This document shows, in pieces, positions 53,305 to 61,167 of a stretch of DNA of 64,000 nt. The DNA is from Cupriavidus yeoncheonensis. Its GTDB lineage: Bacteria > Pseudomonadota > Gammaproteobacteria > Burkholderiales > Burkholderiaceae. Numbering within the stretch: the stretch's first letter is position 1; every line of letters starts with the position of its first letter. The DNA lies in the NCBI RefSeq assembly GCF_905397275.1, contig NZ_CAJPUY010000018.1, forward strand, positions 100,798 to 164,797, given 5' to 3'. The notes below the pieces were generated by a model. That model made no database searches. It saw nothing but the letters and a program-made list of their open reading frames with translations, and had not been told where the DNA came from. Both the position numbers and the translations under genes were made by a program.

Positions 53305-53335
53305 GATCAATCGTTGTAGTGTCAATCATTATAGG
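53305..53335 (-). promoter_or_regulatory. Promoter and candidate MarR operator of the exporter operon
   Basis: On the minus strand a perfect TATAAT (53333-53328) lies 34 bases before the exporter ATG. Just downstream is an inverted repeat TTG-N6-CAA (53325-53314) plus a repeated ATTGA motif. The -35 element is poor. Placement between -10 and start codon suits repression by MarR. Confidence 0.45.
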
Positions 53336-53441
53336 ACGGGTTGGCAGAATTTTCCGGGACCGACGATCGCCCGCGAGTCCTGGAGCAATCGCGGCCGCTC
53401 AAAAGCCGGGAATGGCGGCCACACAACGAAATCGCTGGTTC

Positions 53442-54381
53442 TCAGGACTGCCGTTTGCTCCAGTCACTTGACCCGGGGCATTCCGCCTGGGCCAGCACAC
53501 ATTCCCTGAACGCCTTGCGTATCGGCGTTTGTTCGGCGTCCCGCTGGCTCAGCAGACCGACGCTGCCGCGACTGGCGTAGGGGAGCGCCAGCATGGCGGT
53601 ACGCCCGGCCTCGCAGAAGAACCTCGCCGGGCGGTGCGACGTGATGCCCAGCAGGTCGCACCGCGCCAGGATGGCAATGGTCGGCAGCAGTCCCGCCGTC
53701 TCGATGCGCACCTTTGGCGGCGGCTCGGCAGCGACGGCAAGTTCGAAGCTGAGTTCGCTCCAGAGCTGACTGCCCTCGGGCAACCCGATCCATCCGTACG
53801 GCCGCGTCTCTGCCCAGGCGACTTCGCTGCGCCCGGCCAGAGGGTGATCGACCCCTGTAATGACGCGCACAGTCTCCTCGTACAACTCGTCGTAGCGACT
53901 CGCAAGACACCCGTGCATCCATGCGGCCAACCACATAGTCGAGCCTGCCCTCCCTGAGCTGCAGCACAAGTTCCTGCAGCACCCCTTCCCTCAGGGTAAT
54001 GAACACGTCGGGGTACTGCGTGCGCAGCGCGGCGATTGCCGTCGGCACAACCGTTGCGGCAATCGCATGCGTCGCGCCCACCGCCAGGTGGCCACTCGCG
54101 CCCTGGGCCATCAGTTCGATCGTCAGCTGCGTCCGGTCAATCTCGGCAAGGATCGTCCGCGCATGCACGATCAGCGCCTCGCAGAAGGCGGTCGGCACAA
54201 GCCCCTTGGGCTGGCGCTCGAACAAGGGTACGCCAAGATCACTTTCGAGTTCAGCCAGCCATTTGGACAGGGCCGGCTGCGTCATGCCGAGCCGGTTAGC
54301 CGTATGGCTCATATGGGCCGAGCGGTACAGCTCCACCAACACGTGCAGCTGACGGATGCGCAAGCGCTGAGTCCATTCCAT
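53442..54381 (-). pseudogene. Frameshifted LysR-type regulator
   Basis: Reading from the ATG at 54381: a normal LysR HTH (MEWTQRLRIRQLHVLVELYR; LGMTQPALSKWLAELESDLG) and the start of the effector domain, up to GRLDYVVGRMDA near 53919. From there the family-like sequence continues in another frame: CLASRYDELYEETVRVITGV to the stop at 53442. In the original frame the remainder is Arg/Ala-rich nonsense. One indel near 53905-53920 therefore breaks the gene; a sequencing error is the alternative. Restored length would be about 310 residues, normal for the family (GbpR-like type). Confidence 0.78.
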
Positions 54382-54584
54382 GACAGTGGCTCCATGAAGT
54401 TTGGGACATGGCGATGGGCAGATTTCTCATTTTATGTATATCGCCCCACCGACAACAATGCTCTCGTCGGCACCCGGATTGCTGCATTCGTTATCCACCG
54501 GGAAGGCCGCCCAGAGAACACGCCGCGCCTCGCGCCGGAGCAGCGTGTGGTTCGAGCCGGCGCAGCCAACCACCCATTCGCATC

Positions 54585-55313
54585 ATGCCCAGCTGCCTAC
54601 AGTGTTCGATGAGTCGCTTCTGCCTGCCTTCAGGCATGAAACAGACAGACATCACCCGGCTCGTGCCGCTGGTCAGGCGCCGCGTCCGCCTGCTCAAAGG
54701 AGACACGCTCTATCGTCCCGGCGATGACGCGCACACTATCTATGCCGTCCGCGCCGGCACCATCAGGACCTCCATGTGCACCGCCGGCGGCCGCAACCAC
54801 GTCGTCGCCTTTCACCTGCCTGGCGAGATCGTTGGTCTGGACAGCGTGGCACATGCGACGCATACATGCGAGGCAACCGCCCTGGAGGACACCAGTCTCT
54901 GCGTGATCCCGTCCGCGGCGCTCAAGGCGCAGGCTGCGCAACTCACTTCCCTGCGCGACCGGCTGCTCGAGGCCTTCAGCCTGGAGGCCCGGCGCGAGCG
55001 CGACCAGGCCATCGTGCTCGGCCAGATGACGGCCGAAGAACGTGTCGCGACGTTCGTGCTGGGCTTGTCGGCGCGGTTGTCGGCGCGCGGGTTCGCCGCT
55101 TCGGAGTTCCTCCTGCGCATGACCCGCGAAGACATCGGTAGTCATCTCGGACTCAAGCTCGAAACCGTCAGCCGTATCTTCTCGCGCATGGCGGGCGCCG
55201 GGATGATCCGGGTGCGCTCACGCCACCTGACGATCCTCGATCGGGTAAAGCTCGAGGATGTTACCAAAGGCCATAGCCCGCTCCCGCAGCGCGCCGCAGT
55301 CGCACTGCTGTGA
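54585..55313 (+). CDS. FNR/CRP-family oxygen-responsive regulator (second of three)
   Basis: 242 residues from the ATG at 54585; the frame is open further upstream but without family sequence. Cys C4, C7 and C13 (CLQCSMSRFC) and C106 (DTSLCVIP) complete an FNR-type iron-sulfur ligand set. HTH: MTREDIGSHLGLKLETVSRI. Closely similar in layout to the regulator at 57429, so the two are likely paralogues. No FNR box was seen in the 200 bases upstream. Transcribed towards the MCP gene. Confidence 0.87.
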   Translation: MPSCLQCSMSRFCLPSGMKQTDITRLVPLVRRRVRLLKGDTLYRPGDDAHTIYAVRAGTIRTSMCTAGGRNHVVAFHLPGEIVGLDSVAHATHTCEATALEDTSLCVIPSAALKAQAAQLTSLRDRLLEAFSLEARRERDQAIVLGQMTAEERVATFVLGLSARLSARGFAASEFLLRMTREDIGSHLGLKLETVSRIFSRMAGAGMIRVRSRHLTILDRVKLEDVTKGHSPLPQRAAVALL

Positions 55314-55419
55314 CATGCCACGTTCCCGAAGCCGCTGACGAAATCCGCCAGAAGGTTGACTCCTGTCAAGGTCGCTTCCCCCCACAGCGGACCCGACCGA
55401 TACGATTCCATTCACAGGT

Positions 55420-55438
55420 ATAAGGACGATCTCCTTAT
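55420..55438. promoter_or_regulatory. Perfect 7+7 palindrome upstream of the MCP gene
   Basis: ATAAGGA-CGATC-TCCTTAT: a perfect inverted repeat with a 5-base spacer in the 254-bp gap, 129 bases before the MCP start. The shape fits a homodimeric regulator site. It does not match the FNR consensus, and the protein that binds is unknown. Confidence 0.5.
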
Positions 55439-55567
55439 CTATCCCAATCCATCTCTCTCTAAAAGGCACTCGGTTTTCGACGGACCAATTTCCAAAAAGC
55501 AGATCCATACGTCGCGACATATTTACTGGAAATCTCCCGTCGCATTGCCGGTGAATGCCCCAATACG

Positions 55568-57316
55568 ATGAAGCAACTACTCATTTCCATCAAAGCCAGG
55601 CTGATTGCCGGCTTTGTACTTACGTTCGTACTGCTTTCCGGCCTCGGGGTATTCGGGTATTTGGGCGTGACAACGCTGGGTTCCCATATAGAGGATCTTT
55701 TCAACTCGAATACGTCGCCCATCATCGACCTGGCAGCGGTCCGATCCGACGCCCTCCGTATCCGGCTGGATCTCTGGCGGGCGCAGGTCGAGCAAAACAA
55801 GGAAGCCACGCGCCGTCTCACCGACGACATTACCGCGGCGCGGACCGACCTCAACAAGCGCTGGTCCCACTACTACCCGGCCGGCATCAGCTCGCCGCGT
55901 GAGCGCGCGCTTGCGGATGACATCGTCGGCAAGCTGTCGAAGTTCGCTGACGACTCCGAACGCGTATTGGGCTATATCCGCGCGGAAGACTATGAAACAG
56001 CCCGGCAGTTCCAGTCACAGCAGCTCGCGCCAACGGCCGATGCACTCAGCAAGCTGCTTGACGAGAACATGCAGGACAACATCACGCAGGCCACTGCGAA
56101 CGCCACCGACAGCATGTCGCTGACCACGCGGATCCAGTGGATCTCAGTGTCTCTGGTGATCGCCGGTGCATTGGCTTCGCTGCTGGTGTCCACCTGGCTG
56201 GTGCGGGCCGTGACCCGCCCGCTGTCAAGGGCTGTCGAGATCGCTCACCGGGTTTCGGAAGGCAAGCTCGGCGAACCGATCCGCGTCGACTCGCTGGACG
56301 AGTTTGGCCAACTCATCGGCGCGCTGAAGGTCATGGATGAAAAGCTGACCGCGACGGTCCGCGGTATCCGCGAATCCAGCGAATCGGTCACGGTGGCGTC
56401 CGGTCAGATTGCGAGCGGCAACATCGACCTGTCCGCCCGCACCGAGCAACAGGCCGCATCGCTGGAACAGACGGCCGCAAGCATGACCGAGATCACGGAA
56501 ACCGTGAAGCAGAATGCCGACAACGCCCGGCAGGCCAACTCGCTGGCCCGGAATGCTTCGGACCTTTCGAACGCCAACAATCAGGCCGTCGATGCGATGG
56601 TCCGGACGATGGGCAGCATTGCCGAGAGCTCGGCCAAAATTACCGATATCACGAGCATGATCGAAGGCATTGCCTTCCAGACTAATATCCTGGCGCTGAA
56701 TGCGGCAGTCGAAGCCGCCCGTGCAGGCGAGCAAGGGCGCGGCTTCGCCGTCGTTGCCGGAGAAGTCCGCTCGCTCGCACAACGCTCCTCCGCGGCAGCC
56801 AAAGAGATCAAGGACTTGATCGGGCATTCGTCCTCGATCGTCCAGGAGGGCTCGCGCCAGGCGACGGAGGTTGGCACCGCCATGCAGGAGGTGGCTCGCG
56901 TGATCAACATGGTCACCGATATCGTCGGTGAGATCGCGGCAGCATCCGAAGAGCAAAGCCGTGGTGTCGAACAGGTCCATCAAGCCATCAGCCAGATCGA
57001 CGCCGTGACGCAGCAAAACGCGGCGCTCGTGGAAGAGGCGACCGCCGCGGCCCAGTCGCTCGAAGAGCAGGCCAGCAGGATGAAGGAGGACATGCTGTTC
57101 TTCCGCCTGTCCGGCGAGGCGCCGCCGTCATCGCTCCAGCGCACGGACGCGGTGCCGGCGCGCAAGGCCGCCATGCCTTCGAAGGCCGTGCAGGTCAGGC
57201 GCGCGCAGGCTCCACGCAGTGCGGCAGTCCTGCGTACGCCAACCGGCACGCAGGAGCGTGCCGGGGCCTCGGAACCCGTTGCCCAGACCGATAACACTGC
57301 GTGGGAATCGTTCTGA
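55568..57316 (+). CDS. Methyl-accepting chemotaxis protein with WESF tail
   Basis: 582 residues. TM1 about 13-32, a periplasmic four-helix-bundle sensor (about 33-188), TM2 about 190-212, HAMP, and a signalling domain with hairpin tip IEGIAFQTNILALNAAVEAA and GEQGRGFAVVAGEVRSLAQR. A flexible Pro/Ala tail ends AWESF, matching the aromatic pentapeptide (NWETF type) that tethers CheR and CheB in Tar/Tsr-like receptors. It therefore probably feeds the flagellar chemotaxis pathway, unlike WspA. No Shine-Dalgarno precedes the ATG, which is unusual. Confidence 0.9.
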   Translation: MKQLLISIKARLIAGFVLTFVLLSGLGVFGYLGVTTLGSHIEDLFNSNTSPIIDLAAVRSDALRIRLDLWRAQVEQNKEATRRLTDDITAARTDLNKRWSHYYPAGISSPRERALADDIVGKLSKFADDSERVLGYIRAEDYETARQFQSQQLAPTADALSKLLDENMQDNITQATANATDSMSLTTRIQWISVSLVIAGALASLLVSTWLVRAVTRPLSRAVEIAHRVSEGKLGEPIRVDSLDEFGQLIGALKVMDEKLTATVRGIRESSESVTVASGQIASGNIDLSARTEQQAASLEQTAASMTEITETVKQNADNARQANSLARNASDLSNANNQAVDAMVRTMGSIAESSAKITDITSMIEGIAFQTNILALNAAVEAARAGEQGRGFAVVAGEVRSLAQRSSAAAKEIKDLIGHSSSIVQEGSRQATEVGTAMQEVARVINMVTDIVGEIAAASEEQSRGVEQVHQAISQIDAVTQQNAALVEEATAAAQSLEEQASRMKEDMLFFRLSGEAPPSSLQRTDAVPARKAAMPSKAVQVRRAQAPRSAAVLRTPTGTQERAGASEPVAQTDNTAWESF

Positions 57317-57428
57317 CGATATCTCTGCCGCCTGATGGCGTGCTACCCGACCGGGCGTCGTGACATTGCCCGGCCGCTGCGTTGTGCGCCACGCGGGCCG
57401 GCCGCCCCCAACCCAACTGACTGTAGTG

Positions 57429-58178
57429 ATGCCTCGCTGTTCTGCCTGCACCTTTGCCAACTTTTGCCTGCCCGGAGGCATGACCCGTCGCGACAGCGAG
57501 CGGATGGATTCGGTGGTGCTCGGCCGCGTCAGCCTGCACAAGGGCGAATCGCTGTACCAGCCCGGCGATCCCGTCAACGCCATCTATGCGATCCGCGTCG
57601 GCACGCTCAAGACCCAGGTGGCTACGCAGGACGGCCGCGTGCAGATCGTCGGCTTCCACCTGCCCGGAGAACTGATCGGCCTGGAGAGCCTGGTATCGAC
57701 GCGCCAGATGTCCCAGGCAATCGCACTGGAAGATGCGCGGCTGTGCCGCGTCAACCTGCCGGCGCTGCGCACGCTGGCCGGCAACCTCCCCTCCCTGCAC
57801 AACAATCTCCTGCGACTGCTGGCCACGGAAGTCCAGCATGATCACGCCATGCTGGCCATTCTTGGTGTTCTCAACGCCGAAGAACGGCTGGTCTCATTCC
57901 TGCTCGACCTGTCCTGCCGGCTGTCCGCGCGCGGCTTCGCCTCCAACGAATTCCAGCTGCGTATGACGCGCGAGGAAATCGGCAGCTACCTCGGCCTCAA
58001 GCTCGAAACGATCAGCCGGCTCTTCTCCCGCTTGTCGGATGCCGGCCTGATCACCATCCGGCATCGACACGTAAAGCTGATCGACATGACGGGCCTGCAT
58101 GAGATCCATTCCCGCTCGGCGGCGGCCACCGTTCCCACCAGGAAGATCGAGGAAGCGCTCTTTGGCCACGCGCGCTAG
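57429..58178 (+). CDS. FNR/CRP-family oxygen-responsive regulator (third), overlapping an flhD-like gene
   Basis: 249 residues from the ATG at 57429. Cys C4, C7 and C13 (CSACTFANFC) and C106 (DARLCRVN) give the FNR cluster ligands. Beta-roll, dimer helix and HTH (MTREEIGSYLGLKLETISRL) are complete; the recognition helix has ETISR, one conservative change from ETVSR. The last 17 bases overlap the start of an flhD paralogue, and AGGAAG inside this gene serves as its ribosome site. The two genes should be translated together, so FlhD2 would be made only when this regulator is made. Confidence 0.88.
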   Translation: MPRCSACTFANFCLPGGMTRRDSERMDSVVLGRVSLHKGESLYQPGDPVNAIYAIRVGTLKTQVATQDGRVQIVGFHLPGELIGLESLVSTRQMSQAIALEDARLCRVNLPALRTLAGNLPSLHNNLLRLLATEVQHDHAMLAILGVLNAEERLVSFLLDLSCRLSARGFASNEFQLRMTREEIGSYLGLKLETISRLFSRLSDAGLITIRHRHVKLIDMTGLHEIHSRSAAATVPTRKIEEALFGHAR

Positions 58179-58476
58179 CCGCGCTTCGCTGGTGTCCTGG
58201 GCCACGTCGATTGCCGACCTCAATTTCGCGTACCTGCAACTCGCCAGGCGACTGGCGCAGGGCGATTCGGATATGGCCATGCACAGCCTCGGGTGCGGAG
58301 CGGAAATGGTTGCGGCTATTGCTCGCCTGACAACAGAACAATTGCTGCGAGTTTCGAAGACCAATCTTTTCCTTTGCCGCATCGACCTCCGGCTTCTTTC
58401 ACGCTTTCTGGAGTCGGCTGAGTTGCCTGGTGCTGACGTTGAGTCAAAGCAAATTACCGGGAAATATCATAGCTGA
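58162..58476 (+). CDS. Second FlhD-like protein (FlhD2), without a partner flhC
   Basis: 104 residues starting at the TTG at 58162, with AGGAAG six bases upstream. The core IADLNFAYLQLARRLAQGDS, LTTEQLLRVSKTNLFLCRID aligns well with the FlhD encoded at 60334-60633 (LTPAQLIKLSRTNLLLCRFR). The Cys that bridges the FlhD dimer is kept in LFLCR. The C-terminus differs. FlhD needs FlhC to bind DNA, and no second flhC is present; FlhD2 may pair with the FlhC from 59666-60337, replace FlhD, or block it. A terminator 60 bases downstream ends the bicistron. Confidence 0.8.
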   Translation: MATRASRASLVSWATSIADLNFAYLQLARRLAQGDSDMAMHSLGCGAEMVAAIARLTTEQLLRVSKTNLFLCRIDLRLLSRFLESAELPGADVESKQITGKYHS

Positions 58477-58536
58477 TCGTATTGGCGGCCAGGATAGAAT
58501 TTCTTCTGTAGTCGCGAGGCTACTCCCCCAAATTTA

Positions 58537-58562
58537 GCCCTCTTTTCAGAGGGCATTTTTTT
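58537..58562 (+). terminator. Rho-independent terminator after fnr-flhD2
   Basis: A 7-bp stem GCCCTCT / AGAGGGC with a TTTC loop is followed by seven T in a row. A clear intrinsic terminator closing the two-gene unit. Confidence 0.88.
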
Positions 58563-58654
58563 ATCCTGATGGGGGAGCTCGACTTGGGAAATTTCCAGTT
58601 GAAGCAATACGTCACACGTGGGCGATCCACGATCGCCACGACAATACGACGATC

Positions 58655-59434
58655 TCACATGCCACGCCGCCGATGACTGAGTTCCAATGACGTCACGAGC
58701 CGCTGCAGCAGGTTCTCCGCCTTCACAGGCAGGTCCAGGAACGCGCAGCCATAGTAGACGCTGCCAGCCTCCGCCTCGTCGATCGCGCGGCTTGCCATGA
58801 TGCGGATATCCACGGACAGCTTCCCATAGGGTCCGAAATCCATGACGGCGCCGCGCACCTTGGCGCCGTCTCCGAAACGCAGTCCTGCGCCGATGCGCCC
58901 ACGCAGCCGTACACCCGACAGTGAGACGTCGACGATGTCCAGTTGCAGCCGGTTGAGATTGCCATTCTGGATCAGGCACAAGAAGCCGGCATCGGGCGGC
59001 ACGGGCGCGCGGAAGTGGCGGCGGCGCTGAACGTAGTACAGGCACGCGGGAAAAGGCACCTCGAATGCCAGACGTCCCTTGAACTTGACCTTGCGCGGCG
59101 CGCCCGACTGGAACGCCACCGGCGCTCCGCGAATCGACGCAAGAAACAGGTTCTCACGGGAGTCGGCCAGCTCGCTCTCGTCCTCCGCGCTCATGCTTCG
59201 GTCCAGCACCAGGCGGTGTTCCTTCAGGTCAGCCTGCAGCACCCGCGTGCTCAGTTCATGACCGAACTGGTTGCGGACGCGGACGGCGGACCCTAGCCAG
59301 GCAAGGTCGCTGAGGATCGCGCCGATTTCCGTGGTCCCGTCGAGGCGAAAGCCCTCTTGAAGTTCGTGAGGGAGTGCCTCGCCAATGGCCGCGCCAGGGA
59401 TGGCGGCAGGCGTGCTGCTTTCAGCAAGATGCAT
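58655..59434 (-). CDS. ycgR: Flagellar brake protein YcgR (PilZ domain)
   Basis: 259 residues. The N-terminal YcgR domain (about 25-130: GTTEIGAILSDLAWLGSAVR onwards) is followed by a PilZ domain with both c-di-GMP-binding motifs: RRRHFRAPVP (RxxxR) and DVSLSGVRLRG (D-x-S-x-x-G). When c-di-GMP is high, YcgR binds the flagellar motor and slows it. Located downstream of flhDC on the same strand with a 231-bp gap. Confidence 0.9.
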   Translation of the reverse strand: MHLAESSTPAAIPGAAIGEALPHELQEGFRLDGTTEIGAILSDLAWLGSAVRVRNQFGHELSTRVLQADLKEHRLVLDRSMSAEDESELADSRENLFLASIRGAPVAFQSGAPRKVKFKGRLAFEVPFPACLYYVQRRRHFRAPVPPDAGFLCLIQNGNLNRLQLDIVDVSLSGVRLRGRIGAGLRFGDGAKVRGAVMDFGPYGKLSVDIRIMASRAIDEAEAGSVYYGCAFLDLPVKAENLLQRLVTSLELSHRRRGM

Positions 59435-59665
59435 AGTGCGACTTCATGTCCTGGTTTCCGGATTGCCGACAGGCAGAATCCGTACGCTGTCAGGCTCATG
59501 AAATCTTATGAAGCGCGATATTAGCGCTCAACGACGTGGTTGATGTCGATTAAGTTTCCTGGCAATTCGCATATCGGACGCGCACTGCGCGGCAGTCGCA
59601 ATGCAGGGGGCGCGCCTCTTCGCCTCGTACCACATCGCCTGGCCGCAACCGCGTCCGCATGTGTC

Positions 59666-60337
59666 CTACTGCGCGTGGAATGCGGCAAGGGCCGGCGCAC
59701 GCTTCGCCATGTGGGCAAGCAATGCGATGTCGCTGTCCGGTCGGACTGACATCCCTGCATGGACGACCCCCGCGGGGTTGTCCGGCTTTGCCTTCCTGCC
59801 TTTGGCAGCTCGGGGCGGTGGTGCGCACAGGCCGCAGACGAAGTTCGACTGCAGGTCATAGGTGTGGCGCACGTACTTGCCGCCACAGCACTTGCAGGAA
59901 CAAAGTTCCATGGTTCTGCATTCCACAAACCGGACCAGCGTCCAGGCACGCGTAAAGCTCAGCACCACTTCCTCGCCGATCATCGCGATCTGTTCCTGAT
60001 AGAGGCGGTAGGCGGAGATCATCCGGTCGATGCGTACCTGTCCGCTATGCGCCTCGAGGAACCGATAGGTCGACAGGAACAATGACGCGTGGACATTCGG
60101 CCGCCAGGTCAGGAACCAGTCCGGCGAAAACGGCAACTGTCCCTTGGGCGGCGAAACTCCGCGCAGTTCCTTGTACAGCCGCGCCAGTCGGTCGCGAGAC
60201 AGCGATACCTCGGCTTCGAGCACTTGCAGCCGCGCACCAAAGCCAATCAGCTCGATCGCAAGCCGAAAGTCTTCGGCGTCGCGCAACACGCTCTTGCGCG
60301 GCGGCGCGGTTTTCATGGCGTTCGTGGTTGTGTTCAA
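59666..60337 (-). CDS. flhC: Flagellar master regulator subunit FlhC
   Basis: 223 residues from a TTG at 60337, which has GGAGG seven bases ahead and overlaps the flhD stop by 4 bases; an ATG seven codons later has no ribosome site. FlhC features: DAEDFRLAIELIGFGARLQV at the N-terminus, GQLPFSPDWFLTWRPNVHAS, and the C-terminal zinc site CSCKCCGGKYV with VCGLCAPP. It forms the FlhD4C2 complex that switches on class 2 flagellar operons. The tail after the zinc site is longer than in E. coli. Confidence 0.93.
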   Translation of the reverse strand: MNTTTNAMKTAPPRKSVLRDAEDFRLAIELIGFGARLQVLEAEVSLSRDRLARLYKELRGVSPPKGQLPFSPDWFLTWRPNVHASLFLSTYRFLEAHSGQVRIDRMISAYRLYQEQIAMIGEEVVLSFTRAWTLVRFVECRTMELCSCKCCGGKYVRHTYDLQSNFVCGLCAPPPRAAKGRKAKPDNPAGVVHAGMSVRPDSDIALLAHMAKRAPALAAFHAQ

Positions 60338-60633
60338 TTGATGGCCTCCACTGGCTGTGCCGACAGCAGGATCGCCATCTGCATCTGTTGCAGGTCGTGC
60401 TGCGACGGGCCCGCGGCAAGGCTCGACAACAGCACGTGGTCATCGAAACGGAATCGGCACAGCAGGAGGTTTGTGCGCGAGAGCTTGATCAACTGCGCAG
60501 GAGTCAGCACTGCGATCAAACGGGCTATCTCCTGACTGATACCCAGCCGGAACATGCCTTCTGCCTCGCTATCCTGGATCAACCGCTGCGCGAGCAGCAG
60601 GTATGACAGGTTGAACTCGGATATGGCGTTCAT
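60334..60633 (-). CDS. flhD: Flagellar master regulator subunit FlhD
   Basis: 99 residues from the ATG at 60633, with AGAGGATTGT ahead. The core ISEFNLSYLLLAQRLIQDSE and LTPAQLIKLSRTNLLLCRFR is typical FlhD; Cys59 is the likely dimer disulfide position. Translationally coupled to flhC. The region upstream (to 61167) should carry the regulated flhDC promoter. A second, divergent FlhD lies 1.9 kb away at 58162. Confidence 0.92.
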   Translation of the reverse strand: MNAISEFNLSYLLLAQRLIQDSEAEGMFRLGISQEIARLIAVLTPAQLIKLSRTNLLLCRFRFDDHVLLSSLAAGPSQHDLQQMQMAILLSAQPVEAIN

Positions 60634-61167
60634 ACAATCCTCTGAAATCATTTTGCTGCCTTGCCTTATGGCGGTCACATCAAGTCTGGTTCGGGAACAG
60701 GTGCTGCAATCGTCCCGCATGCCCTTCCGGTGTCGCAGCGGCAATAGGGAACCGGCCCCACGATCGGCATGCCTTTCCGTCTCATGGCTGCTTGCGACAG
60801 AACCATTCTGGCAAGGAAGGACGCAGTAATAAAATGAGATTGCAGGATGTCGATATATGGGAAACCTCATGCTTCCCGCGGCGCCGCTGCACCGTGACCC
60901 GCATCGGAAAAATCTTAAGAGATCGACCAATCGACTCACGCCCATTTTTCGCCAAAGAATTGTGTTGAGTCAAAATCGTTCGGCGAGGCGTGATCGCATG
61001 CAACACCGAAGCGCCCGGCACGGTACGTGCTGGAAAATCGACGATGACCTTGGTGCAGATCAAAGTCAGGAGCGCACCGTGCACTGGATGTCTGCACAAT
61101 GCGAATCTGAAGCCGCCCGCATCCTGCAATCACGATTCCGCGGGCGCCCTGCCACCCTGCCGTCTGG
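60634..61167. other. 534-bp divergent region between flhDC and the EAL gene
   Basis: No gene supported; several short ORFs lack ribosome sites and protein-like composition. It should hold the flhDC promoter with its control sites. I could not pick a convincing promoter or FNR box by eye. Confidence 0.4.
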
